Below are positions 6,903 to 13,532 of a DNA stretch of 14,113 nt, piece after piece (position 1 is the first letter of the stretch; each line of letters opens with the position of its first letter). This DNA comes from Clostridia bacterium (GTDB lineage: Bacteria; Bacillota; Clostridia; UBA1381; UMGS1253). The DNA is taken from the NCBI GenBank assembly GCA_017411585.1, contig JAFQPV010000301.1, positions 1-14,113 on the forward strand, written 5' to 3'. The notes under the pieces were generated by a model, which made no database searches, was not told the DNA's origin, and saw only the letters and a program-made list of their open reading frames with translations. Made by a program: the position numbers and the translations under genes.

Positions 6903-6964
6903 AAAATCGACAAGGCTTTTAGGGAATAGCGAAGAGTGAATAGGTAATAAGTAAAATCGACAAG
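6903..6964. repeat. 12-bp direct repeat bracketing the right heptad array
   Basis: AAAATCGACAAG occurs at 6903-6914 and again at 6953-6964, exactly 50 bp apart. The second copy is one arm of the tRNA-operon terminator; its complement is at 6977-6988. The right heptad array fills most of the space between the copies. Confidence 0.8.
6921..6955 (+). repeat. Degenerate heptad repeat, right copy
   Basis: Five adjoining 7-bp units on the plus strand, starting AGGGAAT (6921-6927) and AGCGAAG (6928-6934), then AGTGAAT, AGGTAAT and AAGTAAA. The reverse complement closely matches the left (6670-6690) and middle (6878-6898) copies, so the arrays flank the truncated gene in opposing orientations. Confidence 0.7.
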
Positions 6965-6988
6965 ACTCTGACGAATCTTGTCGATTTT
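6953..6988 (-). terminator. Terminator of the tRNA operon
   Basis: A 13-bp perfect stem (6976-6988 with 6953-6965) and a 10-nt loop immediately after the CCA end of tRNA-Val on the minus strand. The U-tract is short (TTTT then ACTT). Confidence 0.75.
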
Positions 6989-7064
6989 TGGTGGGAGTTA
7001 CAGGGCTCGAACCTGTGACCCTCTGCTTGTAAGGCAGATGCTCTCCCAGCTGAGCTAAACTCCC
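6989..7064 (-). tRNA. tRNA-Val (anticodon TAC)
   Basis: A 76-nt cloverleaf with acceptor stem GGGAGTT/AACTCCC, A73 and an encoded CCA. The anticodon stem TCTGC/GCAGA holds loop CTTACAA, giving anticodon TAC. The T-arm is ACAGG-TTCGAGC-CCTGT. It is the last gene of the three-tRNA operon. Confidence 0.97.
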
Positions 7065-7070
7065 GATTAT

Positions 7071-7145
7071 TGGTGACCCGTAAGGGAATCGAACCCTTGT
7101 TTCAGGCGTGAGAGGCCTACGTCTTAACCGCTTGACCAACGGGCC
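7071..7145 (-). tRNA. tRNA-Glu (anticodon CTC)
   Basis: A 75-nt cloverleaf with acceptor GGCCCGT/ACGGGTC (one G-U pair), a D-loop typical of bacterial tRNA-Glu (GGTCAAGCGGTTAAGAC) and an encoded CCA. The anticodon loop CTCTCAC gives CTC, which reads GAG. A TTC-reading Glu tRNA must exist elsewhere for GAA. Confidence 0.96.
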
Positions 7146-7153
7146 AAAAAAAA

Positions 7154-7230
7154 TGGTAGCGGCGAGTGGACTTGAACCACCGACCTAACGGGTATGAACC
7201 GTTTGCTCTAGCCAACTGAGCTACACCGCC
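7154..7230 (-). tRNA. tRNA-Met (anticodon CAT), elongator type
   Basis: A 77-nt cloverleaf with anticodon loop TTCATAC and an encoded CCA. The body (GGCGGTGTAGCTCAG, then CCGTTAGGTCGG) closely resembles the Bacillus elongator Met tRNA. It has a G-U first pair and lacks the three G-C pairs in the anticodon stem that mark initiator tRNA. An Ile(lysidine) tRNA with the same CAT anticodon is less likely. Confidence 0.93.
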
Positions 7231-7266
7231 ACATTTTTATTTGCATCACTTTTCAGCGACTATGCT

Positions 7267-7295
7267 ATTATAATACATATTCTCGAATTTGTCAA
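7267..7295 (-). promoter_or_regulatory. Strong promoter of the tRNA operon
   Basis: On the minus strand TTGACA (7295-7290) and TATAAT (7272-7267) match consensus exactly with 17 bp spacing. They are preceded by A-tracts (7299-7325) resembling an UP element. The first tRNA begins about 36 nt after the -10 box. This is what is expected for highly expressed stable RNA. Confidence 0.92.
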
Positions 7296-7324
7296 CGGTT
7301 TTTTTAAATTTTCTTCAATTTTTT

Positions 7325-8488
7325 TCAAAACTCATCTTCAACTCGGATTGAATAGTCTTCTACAGATAATCGCACGTGTAAATCACGCTTAATTTTATCA
7401 TATTGTGCCGCTGCATCTGCATCAAACTCTTTTTTCTTAATTGCTTTAATCATCAGATTTTTCGGTGTCTCCAGAGGTGAAATATACTCCATTGCTGTAA
7501 TCTCATACCCGTGCGATTCCATATAAAGACAGCGCATTGAATCCGTCAACACATCCGCAAGGCGCGCTTTGAAAATCGGATGCTTCATAAGCGGCGCAAA
7601 CGGCTCGTAGCTGTACTGTGACAGCATTTCCTTATGACAGCACGGCACAACCACCATCGCCTTTACATTCGTGCGAATTCCGAGGCCGATTGCCATATCC
7701 GTCGCTGTATCACATGCATGCAGAGAAATGAGCAAATCGATTTCCTCTTCCGGCGCATAGGCGCGCACATCTGCGCAAACAAACTGCATATTCTGATACC
7801 CTAAATTCTTTGCCATACGCTTCGATGCTTCAATCACTGTTTTGGAATAATCCACGCCGATAAACCGGCAGTCCATTTTCAGCATATCACGCATATAGTA
7901 ATTAAGCACAAATGACAAATACGACTTACCGCAGGCGCAGTCTAAAACACATACACGTTTATTCTTCGGCAACGCTTCAATTACCGGCTGCAGAATTTCG
8001 ATATAATGGTCAATTTGATTGTACTTACGAATTTTATCGTTCTTAACCTTGCCATCCTTGGTCATAATGCCGATTTCCTTTAAAAGCGCATCTGCCCTAC
8101 CCGGCTTTATGATATATTCTCTGCCGCTCGGCGCATTTGTATTCATGCTTTCCGTAATTGCATTGTCCGTCTGCTTCGTACGTACACTGCGGTCATCGGC
8201 TTCTAATATAAGATTTGTGCCACGTTCAACATAAGTAAACACCAATGCTTCGTATTTTGCGCTCTCCCGAGCAATTATGTCAGAAACGCCGGCAAGATTA
8301 GCGCGTGTTTTCACACCGTTAATCGTAACCTCAAAATCACCGTCAGACGGTAACACTTCTCCCTTGAAGGTTTTTGTCCCGGACTTAAATTCCAGAGTCA
8401 TCTTGACGAAATAATCCTTCTTGTCTGCATAGCGTCCGGTAATGCCAATAAGCATAAATTTAATTTTGTCACAGGTTGTTTTCTTCAT
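7325..8488 (-). CDS. Class I SAM-dependent methyltransferase, Methyltransf_32 type
   Basis: A 387-residue protein. Residues 1-130 form an N-terminal alpha/beta region of unknown role. YNQIDHYIEILQP (156-168) then leads into a Rossmann methyltransferase domain with SAM motif I, VLDCACGKSYLS (181-192), and acidic position GVDYS (211-215). The family-specific SLHACDTATD (255-264) and VPCCHKE (281-287) follow. The DCACGKS, SLHACDTATD and PCCH set is typical of the Methyltransf_32 group, whose eukaryotic relatives include METTL25 and GSTCD; an RNA substrate is suspected for the group but not proven here. The ATG at 8488 lies inside the upstream radical SAM gene (20-nt overlap) with AGAGAAG just ahead, suggesting translational coupling. 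No terminator is visible before the tRNA promoter. Confidence 0.85.
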   Translation of the reverse strand: MKKTTCDKIKFMLIGITGRYADKKDYFVKMTLEFKSGTKTFKGEVLPSDGDFEVTINGVKTRANLAGVSDIIARESAKYEALVFTYVERGTNLILEADDRSVRTKQTDNAITESMNTNAPSGREYIIKPGRADALLKEIGIMTKDGKVKNDKIRKYNQIDHYIEILQPVIEALPKNKRVCVLDCACGKSYLSFVLNYYMRDMLKMDCRFIGVDYSKTVIEASKRMAKNLGYQNMQFVCADVRAYAPEEEIDLLISLHACDTATDMAIGLGIRTNVKAMVVVPCCHKEMLSQYSYEPFAPLMKHPIFKARLADVLTDSMRCLYMESHGYEITAMEYISPLETPKNLMIKAIKKKEFDADAAAQYDKIKRDLHVRLSVEDYSIRVEDEF

Positions 8489-10193
8489 TCTTCTCTACCG
8501 CCAAACTGTATGTATTTTTATTTTCATAGTCAAACAAAATAATTGTGTCGCGTTTTTCACCGGAAAACACATCGTAATCAAATCGCACAATGCGGACATA
8601 TTGTAACATATCCTTTTGCTTCATGGCAAGCTGTTTTTCCGTAAGGCAACCGCTTTTACGCACCTGCTGCCAAGCAGCATCGTAAAACGCCTTTGTTGCC
8701 GGGGGCTGTTTTGCCCATTCTCCAAGATGTGCAGTTTTGTTGTTCTTCAGCACTTCATAGCGCAAAAGCGCATTAAACAGACCATCATCTGCAGTAATAC
8801 ACGTTGTATGAAAATTGTAAAGCAGCGCCGCCAATCGACTTTGACCGAGCAATTGCCCTGCCATTGTATGGTTTTTCCAAAATTCAGCCAACTTTTCAAA
8901 ATAGCAAAATGCATCCATCCCGCTTTTTGCAATCGAATAATCCAACGCAGAAGTATATGCACCGCTATTGTAGTAGGTGTCCAACACATGTTCAATTTCT
9001 TTTAATGCAAGCATTTTATCGTAAGGCAGCCACGGCGTCTGCATAACCTCATACGGCGGCTCCTTCGTTGCCACATAGTCAAACACCATAGCCTGCTCGC
9101 GGATTTTCGTGCCTTTTAAGAGCTTTAAAAAGCCAAGCTGCAGCATATCGGGTCTAAGTGAAAAAACGTCGTTAAACGAGGATTTGAAGCTGTTATAGTC
9201 CTCATACGGCAGTCCGGCAATCAAATCCAGGTGCAAATGCATATTCCCTGCCCTTTTCAAACGCGATACATTCGCTTTGATTTTTTCAAAATCCGCATTT
9301 CGGTCAATGGCTGCACTTGTCTGTGGATTGGTTGTCTGCACACCGATTTCCAACTGAAAATACCCCTTCGGCGCAGCTTCAAGAATTGCAAGCATTTCCT
9401 CCGTTAAAATATCTGCCGACACCTCAAAATGAAAACAGGTTTGTTTATTATTATCTATAATATAACTGAGTAGCTCTGTTGTGCGCTGCGGATGTATATT
9501 AAAGGTTCTGTCCGTTAGCTTAACAAGCGGCACTTTTTTATCCATAAACAACTTAAAATCCGCTTTAACACGCCCCAAGTCAAAATAGCGCACGCCGTGT
9601 GAAGTTGAAGACAAGCAATAGCTACAGCGAAACGGACAGCCACGACTTGTTTCGTAATAGAGCATTTTATGTTGCATTTTTGTAAGCTTTTCCGCATGAT
9701 ATACGCGCGGCAATTTATCCAAGTCAGACACGCAAGCAGGCGGCTTTAACACAATGCCGTTTTCGTGATAGCATAACCCTTCTATTTTCGAAAAGTCTTC
9801 ACCACGCAGCAGCGACGGTACGCTTTCATCACCTTCACCGCACAAACACAAATCCACATACGGATGCGCAAGCATAAAAGCTTCTGTATCATAGCTAACC
9901 TCAGGACCACCAAAAGCAATCACACAGTGAGGTTTTACCGCCTTCAAGCGGCTTACAACACTTTCTAAAAACTGCAGATTCCAGATATAACACCCAAACA
10001 GATACACATCACAATCCAGCAGATACAGCTCGCCGCAAACGCGCTCAACTGCGTCGTTAATTGAATATTCTTTTGTAGTTACGTCTAAATCCGCACATGC
10101 GGCTTCTAAGCAAAATAACGCAAGCGAGGTGTGCGTAAAACTTGCATTTACCGCACAAATACACGCTTTGCTCCCCGGCTCTATCCTTTGCAT
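8469..10193 (-). CDS. B12-binding-type radical SAM protein with DUF4080-like C terminus
   Basis: A 574-residue protein from ATG 10193. Residues 1-135 resemble a cobalamin-binding Rossmann domain (VIAFGGPEVS near 91-100 and LCLCGEGDES near 115-124), but I see no DxHxxG cobalamin-ligand motif. The radical SAM cluster motif GCPFRCSYC (C186, C190, C193) binds the 4Fe-4S cluster that cleaves SAM. The strand LEIGVQTTNP and HLDLIAGLPYED are typical of this superfamily's barrel. The C-terminal part (YEVMQTPWLPYDKM onward) fits DUF4080. The substrate is unknown. The ATG at 10193 is preferred over an in-frame TTG at 10223, which lies inside the gatB terminator hairpin; AAAGG lies upstream of the ATG. 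The gene overlaps the methyltransferase gene by 20 nt, so the two probably act together. Confidence 0.87.
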   Translation of the reverse strand: MQRIEPGSKACICAVNASFTHTSLALFCLEAACADLDVTTKEYSINDAVERVCGELYLLDCDVYLFGCYIWNLQFLESVVSRLKAVKPHCVIAFGGPEVSYDTEAFMLAHPYVDLCLCGEGDESVPSLLRGEDFSKIEGLCYHENGIVLKPPACVSDLDKLPRVYHAEKLTKMQHKMLYYETSRGCPFRCSYCLSSTSHGVRYFDLGRVKADFKLFMDKKVPLVKLTDRTFNIHPQRTTELLSYIIDNNKQTCFHFEVSADILTEEMLAILEAAPKGYFQLEIGVQTTNPQTSAAIDRNADFEKIKANVSRLKRAGNMHLHLDLIAGLPYEDYNSFKSSFNDVFSLRPDMLQLGFLKLLKGTKIREQAMVFDYVATKEPPYEVMQTPWLPYDKMLALKEIEHVLDTYYNSGAYTSALDYSIAKSGMDAFCYFEKLAEFWKNHTMAGQLLGQSRLAALLYNFHTTCITADDGLFNALLRYEVLKNNKTAHLGEWAKQPPATKAFYDAAWQQVRKSGCLTEKQLAMKQKDMLQYVRIVRFDYDVFSGEKRDTIILFDYENKNTYSLAVEKNEENNL

Positions 10194-10211
10194 ACGCGCA
10201 CCGCCTTTCAG

Positions 10212-10239
10212 TAAAAACGGCAAGGATACACCTTGCCGT
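10212..10239 (-). terminator. Intrinsic terminator of the gatCAB operon
   Basis: On the minus strand ACGGCAAGG (10239-10231 as its complement) pairs with CCTTGCCGT (10225-10217) over a 5-nt loop, followed by a run of five T. It starts 8 nt after the gatB stop and ends about 20 nt before the radical SAM start codon. The radical SAM/methyltransferase pair therefore depends on read-through or on a promoter inside gatB. Confidence 0.87.
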
Positions 10240-10246
10240 CCAAATA

Positions 10247-11689
10247 TTACATATTGTCTAAAATTTCTTTAATCATCGGGCTGAGCATCTGCGGATTTGC
10301 CTTACCTTTGGATGCGCGCATCGTCTGACCAACCAAAAATCCGATAACATTGGTCTTACCGTTTTTATAATCTTCTACCGACTTTGGATTGTTTTGAATA
10401 ATTTCTTCTACAATTGCCTTGAGCGCATCGCCGTCATTGACCTGCTCAAGTCCTTCTTCCTTTACAATCACATCCGGTGTCTTTCCGGTCTCAAACATGA
10501 TGGAAAGCACCTTTTTGCCGGCTGTATTACTGATTGTGCCCTTGTCAATCAGCGCAATCAATGCAACCAAATCTTCCGGCGATACAGAAATGTCAGACGG
10601 CTCCAGATTCTTTTCGTTGAGCGTTTTGGAAATATCACCTAAAAGCCAATTTGCAACTGTCTTCGGTGTCTCCTTTAAGTCAACACACTTTTCAAAATAA
10701 GTTGCCATCGGCTTACTCTGCGAAATGAGACCTGCCTCATAGTCCGTAATGCCATAGGTTGCAACAAAACGCTCGCGCTTTGCGCTCGGCAGCTCCGGAA
10801 TCGTCTTGCGAATCTCTTCAATCTGTTCTTCCGACACAACAATCGGCACAAGGTCCGGGTCCGGGAAATATCTATAGTCCTGCGCCTCTTCCTTTGAGCG
10901 CATTGCATAGTTTTCGCCCTTCGCATCATCCCAACGGCGAGTTTCTTGAATAATCTTCTCGCCTGCCTTCGTTGCTTCTATCTGGCGCTTTGCTTCAAAA
11001 TCAATTGCGCGCACAGCTGCAGAGAACGAACTTAAGTTCTTCATCTCTGTACGGGTGTTAAACGTCGTCTGTCCCTTCGGACGAACGGATACGTTTACAT
11101 CACAACGAAGCGAGCCCTCCTGCATTTTACAGTCAGACACTTCAAGGCATTCCAAAATAGATTTCAGTTCTTCTAAGTAAAGCTTGGCTTCCTCCGAGCT
11201 GCGCAAATCCGGTTCGGATACTATTTCAATCAGCGGCACGCCGCAACGGTTTAAATCCACCAAGGATTTACCCGGAATGACATCATGCAAAAGCTTACCG
11301 GCATCCTCTTCAATATGAATTCTTGTAATACCGATTCTCTTCTTGCCGTCATCTTTGTTGATATCTACATAACCGCCTACGCAGAGCGGCATATCGAACT
11401 GCGAAATCTGATACGCCTTCGGCAAATCCGGATAATAGTAGTTCTTTCTGTCCTGCTTGCCATAACGCGTAATTTCACAGCTGGTTGCTAAACCGGTCTT
11501 AATTGCATATTCAACCACTTTTTTATTGAGCACCGGCAAGCTACCCGGCATTGCAGTACAAATTGGGCAGCACTGTGTGTTTACATCGCTGCCGAATTCG
11601 GTCGAGCAGCCGCAGAACGCTTTTGTCTTCGTCGCAAGCTCCGCGTGCACTTCAAGACCGATAATCACTTCATAATCTTCAAAATGCAT
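10247..11689 (-). CDS. gatB: Asp/Glu-tRNA amidotransferase subunit B
   Basis: A 480-residue GatB of full length. It binds misacylated Glu-tRNA(Gln) or Asp-tRNA(Asn), phosphorylates the acyl group and accepts ammonia from GatA. The N-terminal cradle domain begins YEVIIGLEVHAEL and contains the cysteine set CGCSTEF...CCPIC (around residues 26-44), followed by MPGSLPVLN and the signature DRKNYYYPDLPKAYQISQ. The C-terminal YqeY-like tail domain ends FLVGQTMRASKGKANPQ, typical of GatB. GGGAGGG about 8 nt before ATG 11689 overlaps the end of gatA (14-nt gap), which fits operon translation. It is the last gene of gatCAB, followed directly by a terminator. Confidence 0.97.
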   Translation of the reverse strand: MHFEDYEVIIGLEVHAELATKTKAFCGCSTEFGSDVNTQCCPICTAMPGSLPVLNKKVVEYAIKTGLATSCEITRYGKQDRKNYYYPDLPKAYQISQFDMPLCVGGYVDINKDDGKKRIGITRIHIEEDAGKLLHDVIPGKSLVDLNRCGVPLIEIVSEPDLRSSEEAKLYLEELKSILECLEVSDCKMQEGSLRCDVNVSVRPKGQTTFNTRTEMKNLSSFSAAVRAIDFEAKRQIEATKAGEKIIQETRRWDDAKGENYAMRSKEEAQDYRYFPDPDLVPIVVSEEQIEEIRKTIPELPSAKRERFVATYGITDYEAGLISQSKPMATYFEKCVDLKETPKTVANWLLGDISKTLNEKNLEPSDISVSPEDLVALIALIDKGTISNTAGKKVLSIMFETGKTPDVIVKEEGLEQVNDGDALKAIVEEIIQNNPKSVEDYKNGKTNVIGFLVGQTMRASKGKANPQMLSPMIKEILDNM

Positions 11690-11703
11690 TGTTCTGCCCT
11701 CCC

Positions 11704-13161
11704 TTATATCTGCGGCTTCAATTCAAGCCCAGCGTTCTTTTCATACGCATACGCTGCGTGCAAAATTGTCTTTTCATCAAACGAGTTACCAATCAACTGC
11801 ATACCAATCGGCAGGTTATCCTTGCCGATACCGCACGGCAGAGAAATTGCCGGCAAACCGGCAATATTGATAGAAACAGTGCAGATATCCGCAAGATACA
11901 TCTCCATCGGGTCTGCCGTCTTTTCGCCAAGCTTAAACGCCGTTACAGGTGCAGTCGGTGACAAAACAAAGTCATACTTCTTAAATGCATTCTCAAAGCC
12001 GCCGCGTACGATTGTGCGCACCTGCTGCGCTTTTTTATAGTATGCATCGTAATAGCCGGAGCTGAGCGCGTACGTACCGAGCATAATTCTGCGCTTTACT
12101 TCATTGCCAAAGCCCTCGGAACGTGTGTTTTTATACATTTCCATTAAATCGGAATAATTTTCGGTTCTGTAGCCGTATTTCACACCGTCATAACGTGCTA
12201 GATTCGAGCTTGCTTCCGCGGATGAAATAATATAATATGCCGGAAGTGCGCTGCTCAGTGACGGCATATCAAAGTATTCAACCGTTGCACCCATCTGCTC
12301 ATACAGCTTTGCCGCATTTAAAATTGCTTCCTTTACCTCTGCAGAAATACCTTCACCCATGTATTCGTTCGGAATACCGATTTTCATACCCTTCACATCA
12401 GTAGAAAGCGCTTTTGTAAAGTCCTCTGCCGGCAGGTTTACGCTGGTAGAATCCATCTCATCGTGACCGCAAATCAGGTTCATAACGAGCGCCGCATCCT
12501 CCACGTCCTTGGTAAGCGGACCAATCTGGTCAAGCGATGAGGCAAATGCAACCAAGCCAAAACGCGATACCCTGCCATAGGTCGGCTTTAAACCAACAAC
12601 GCCGCAGAATGAAGCCGGCTGACGAATTGAACCACCCGTATCAGAGCCCAATGTATACATTGCCATATCTGCGCCGACAGCCGCTGCGCTGCCACCCGAG
12701 CTACCGCCCGGAACACAATTTAAGTTAAACGGATTCTTCGTCTTTTTAAAATAAGAATTCTCCGTAGAAGAGCCCATCGCAAACTCGTCCATATTGAGTT
12801 TACCAAGCATCGGTGCGCCGATTGCTTTCACCTTTTTTGCAACAAACGCATCATAAGGCGGCACAAAATTTTCAAGCATCTTTGATGCGCAGGTTGTACG
12901 GATTCCATTTGTGCAAATATTATCCTTAATTGCCATCGGCACGCCTTCAAGCGGCAACAGCGTTTTGCCGGATGCAAGCTTCGCATCGACATTTTTTGCC
13001 GTTTCCAGTGCAGATTCAAACGTATTTGTAAGATAAGCATCTACCTGATTTTCAACCGATTCAATGCGCGAAATCACCGCTTTGGTCAGCTCGGTAGAAG
13101 ACACTTCTTTTTTATTTAATAAATCCATTGCCGCATGCGCGGTCAGCTTATAAAGTTCCAT
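11704..13161 (-). CDS. gatA: Asp/Glu-tRNA amidotransferase subunit A (amidase)
   Basis: A 485-residue glutaminase subunit that releases ammonia from glutamine and channels it to GatB. The amidase-signature Ser-cisSer-Lys triad is complete: K79 in MAIKDN, cis-Ser S154 in PGGSSGGS, and nucleophile S178 in GSDTGGSIRQP. These positions fit the numbering known for the Staphylococcus enzyme. The start is ATG 13161, because AAGGAGG (13176-13170) lies 8 nt upstream and overlaps the gatC stop codon. An in-frame GTG at 13197 would add 12 residues inside gatC and has no support. The gene lies 13 nt after gatC and 14 nt before gatB. No missing residues or disruptions are seen. Confidence 0.97.
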   Translation of the reverse strand: MELYKLTAHAAMDLLNKKEVSSTELTKAVISRIESVENQVDAYLTNTFESALETAKNVDAKLASGKTLLPLEGVPMAIKDNICTNGIRTTCASKMLENFVPPYDAFVAKKVKAIGAPMLGKLNMDEFAMGSSTENSYFKKTKNPFNLNCVPGGSSGGSAAAVGADMAMYTLGSDTGGSIRQPASFCGVVGLKPTYGRVSRFGLVAFASSLDQIGPLTKDVEDAALVMNLICGHDEMDSTSVNLPAEDFTKALSTDVKGMKIGIPNEYMGEGISAEVKEAILNAAKLYEQMGATVEYFDMPSLSSALPAYYIISSAEASSNLARYDGVKYGYRTENYSDLMEMYKNTRSEGFGNEVKRRIMLGTYALSSGYYDAYYKKAQQVRTIVRGGFENAFKKYDFVLSPTAPVTAFKLGEKTADPMEMYLADICTVSINIAGLPAISLPCGIGKDNLPIGMQLIGNSFDEKTILHAAYAYEKNAGLELKPQI

Positions 13162-13174
13162 GCTTTCTGCCTCC

Positions 13175-13462
13175 TTACTCAACAACTTTCGGCACACTGT
13201 AGCAGCCTGCCTGCTTTGCCGGAGCGCAATTTAAAAGCGCATCGCGGTCATAAGACGGACGGTTTTCATCCTCACGCAAAACGTTCTCAACGCGGATAGC
13301 GTGATTTGTTGGCTCAATTCCCTCTGTGTCCAGATTGGAAAGCGTATCTGCAAACGCGATAATGTCCGCCATTTCCGTCTGCAAGCGCTCAGCCTCCGCC
13401 TCAGTCAAATTCAACCGCGCAAGGTTTGCAACATATTTTACTTCATCTTTTGTAATTTTCAA
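13175..13462 (-). CDS. gatC: Asp/Glu-tRNA amidotransferase subunit C
   Basis: A 95-residue GatC of normal length. It wraps around the GatA-GatB interface and is needed for stable GatA. The N terminus (KDEVKYVANLARLNLTEAE) and the central DIIAFADTLSNLDTEGIEPT are family-typical, and the chain ends YSVPKVVE as in other GatCs. The start codon is TTG at 13462, supported by AGGAGGG (13476-13470) 7 nt upstream and by alignment of the N terminus with family members; no ATG is available nearby. It is the first gene of the gatCAB operon, preceded by a good promoter that overlaps the end of ligA. A rare start may tune subunit ratio, but that is inference. Confidence 0.95.
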   Translation of the reverse strand: MKITKDEVKYVANLARLNLTEAEAERLQTEMADIIAFADTLSNLDTEGIEPTNHAIRVENVLREDENRPSYDRDALLNCAPAKQAGCYSVPKVVE

Positions 13463-13469
13463 TGTAGCA

Positions 13470-13476
13470 CCCTCCT
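13470..13476 (-). promoter_or_regulatory. Ribosome binding site that fixes the gatC TTG start
   Basis: AGGAGGG on the minus strand, 7 nt before TTG 13462. This near-perfect Shine-Dalgarno is the main reason to accept the non-ATG start. Confidence 0.88.
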
Positions 13477-13503
13477 GGTAAATTTCAAAATTTATAATGT
13501 ATT

Positions 13504-13532
13504 ATTATAACAGATTTTTATACATACTTCAA
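13504..13532 (-). promoter_or_regulatory. Promoter of the gatCAB operon, overlapping the ligA stop
   Basis: On the minus strand TTGAAG (13532-13527) and TATAAT (13509-13504) are spaced by 17 bp. The -35 box overlaps the ligA stop codon (13531-13529). No terminator separates ligA from gatC, so gatCAB may be served both by this promoter and by read-through from ligA. Confidence 0.78.

Noticed and set aside
6876..7139. An 87-residue open frame on the minus strand
   Set aside because: It runs through tRNA-Glu, tRNA-Val and the terminator. The protein-like text is a translation of tRNA sequence, a common artefact.
11645..12040. A 131-residue plus-strand frame across the gatA-gatB junction
   Set aside because: It lies antisense to two conserved genes, has no recognisable motif, and starts inside the gatB coding region.
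13162..13197. GTG start that would extend gatA by 12 residues
   Set aside because: It lies inside gatC, and a strong Shine-Dalgarno 8 nt before ATG 13161 fixes the normal start.
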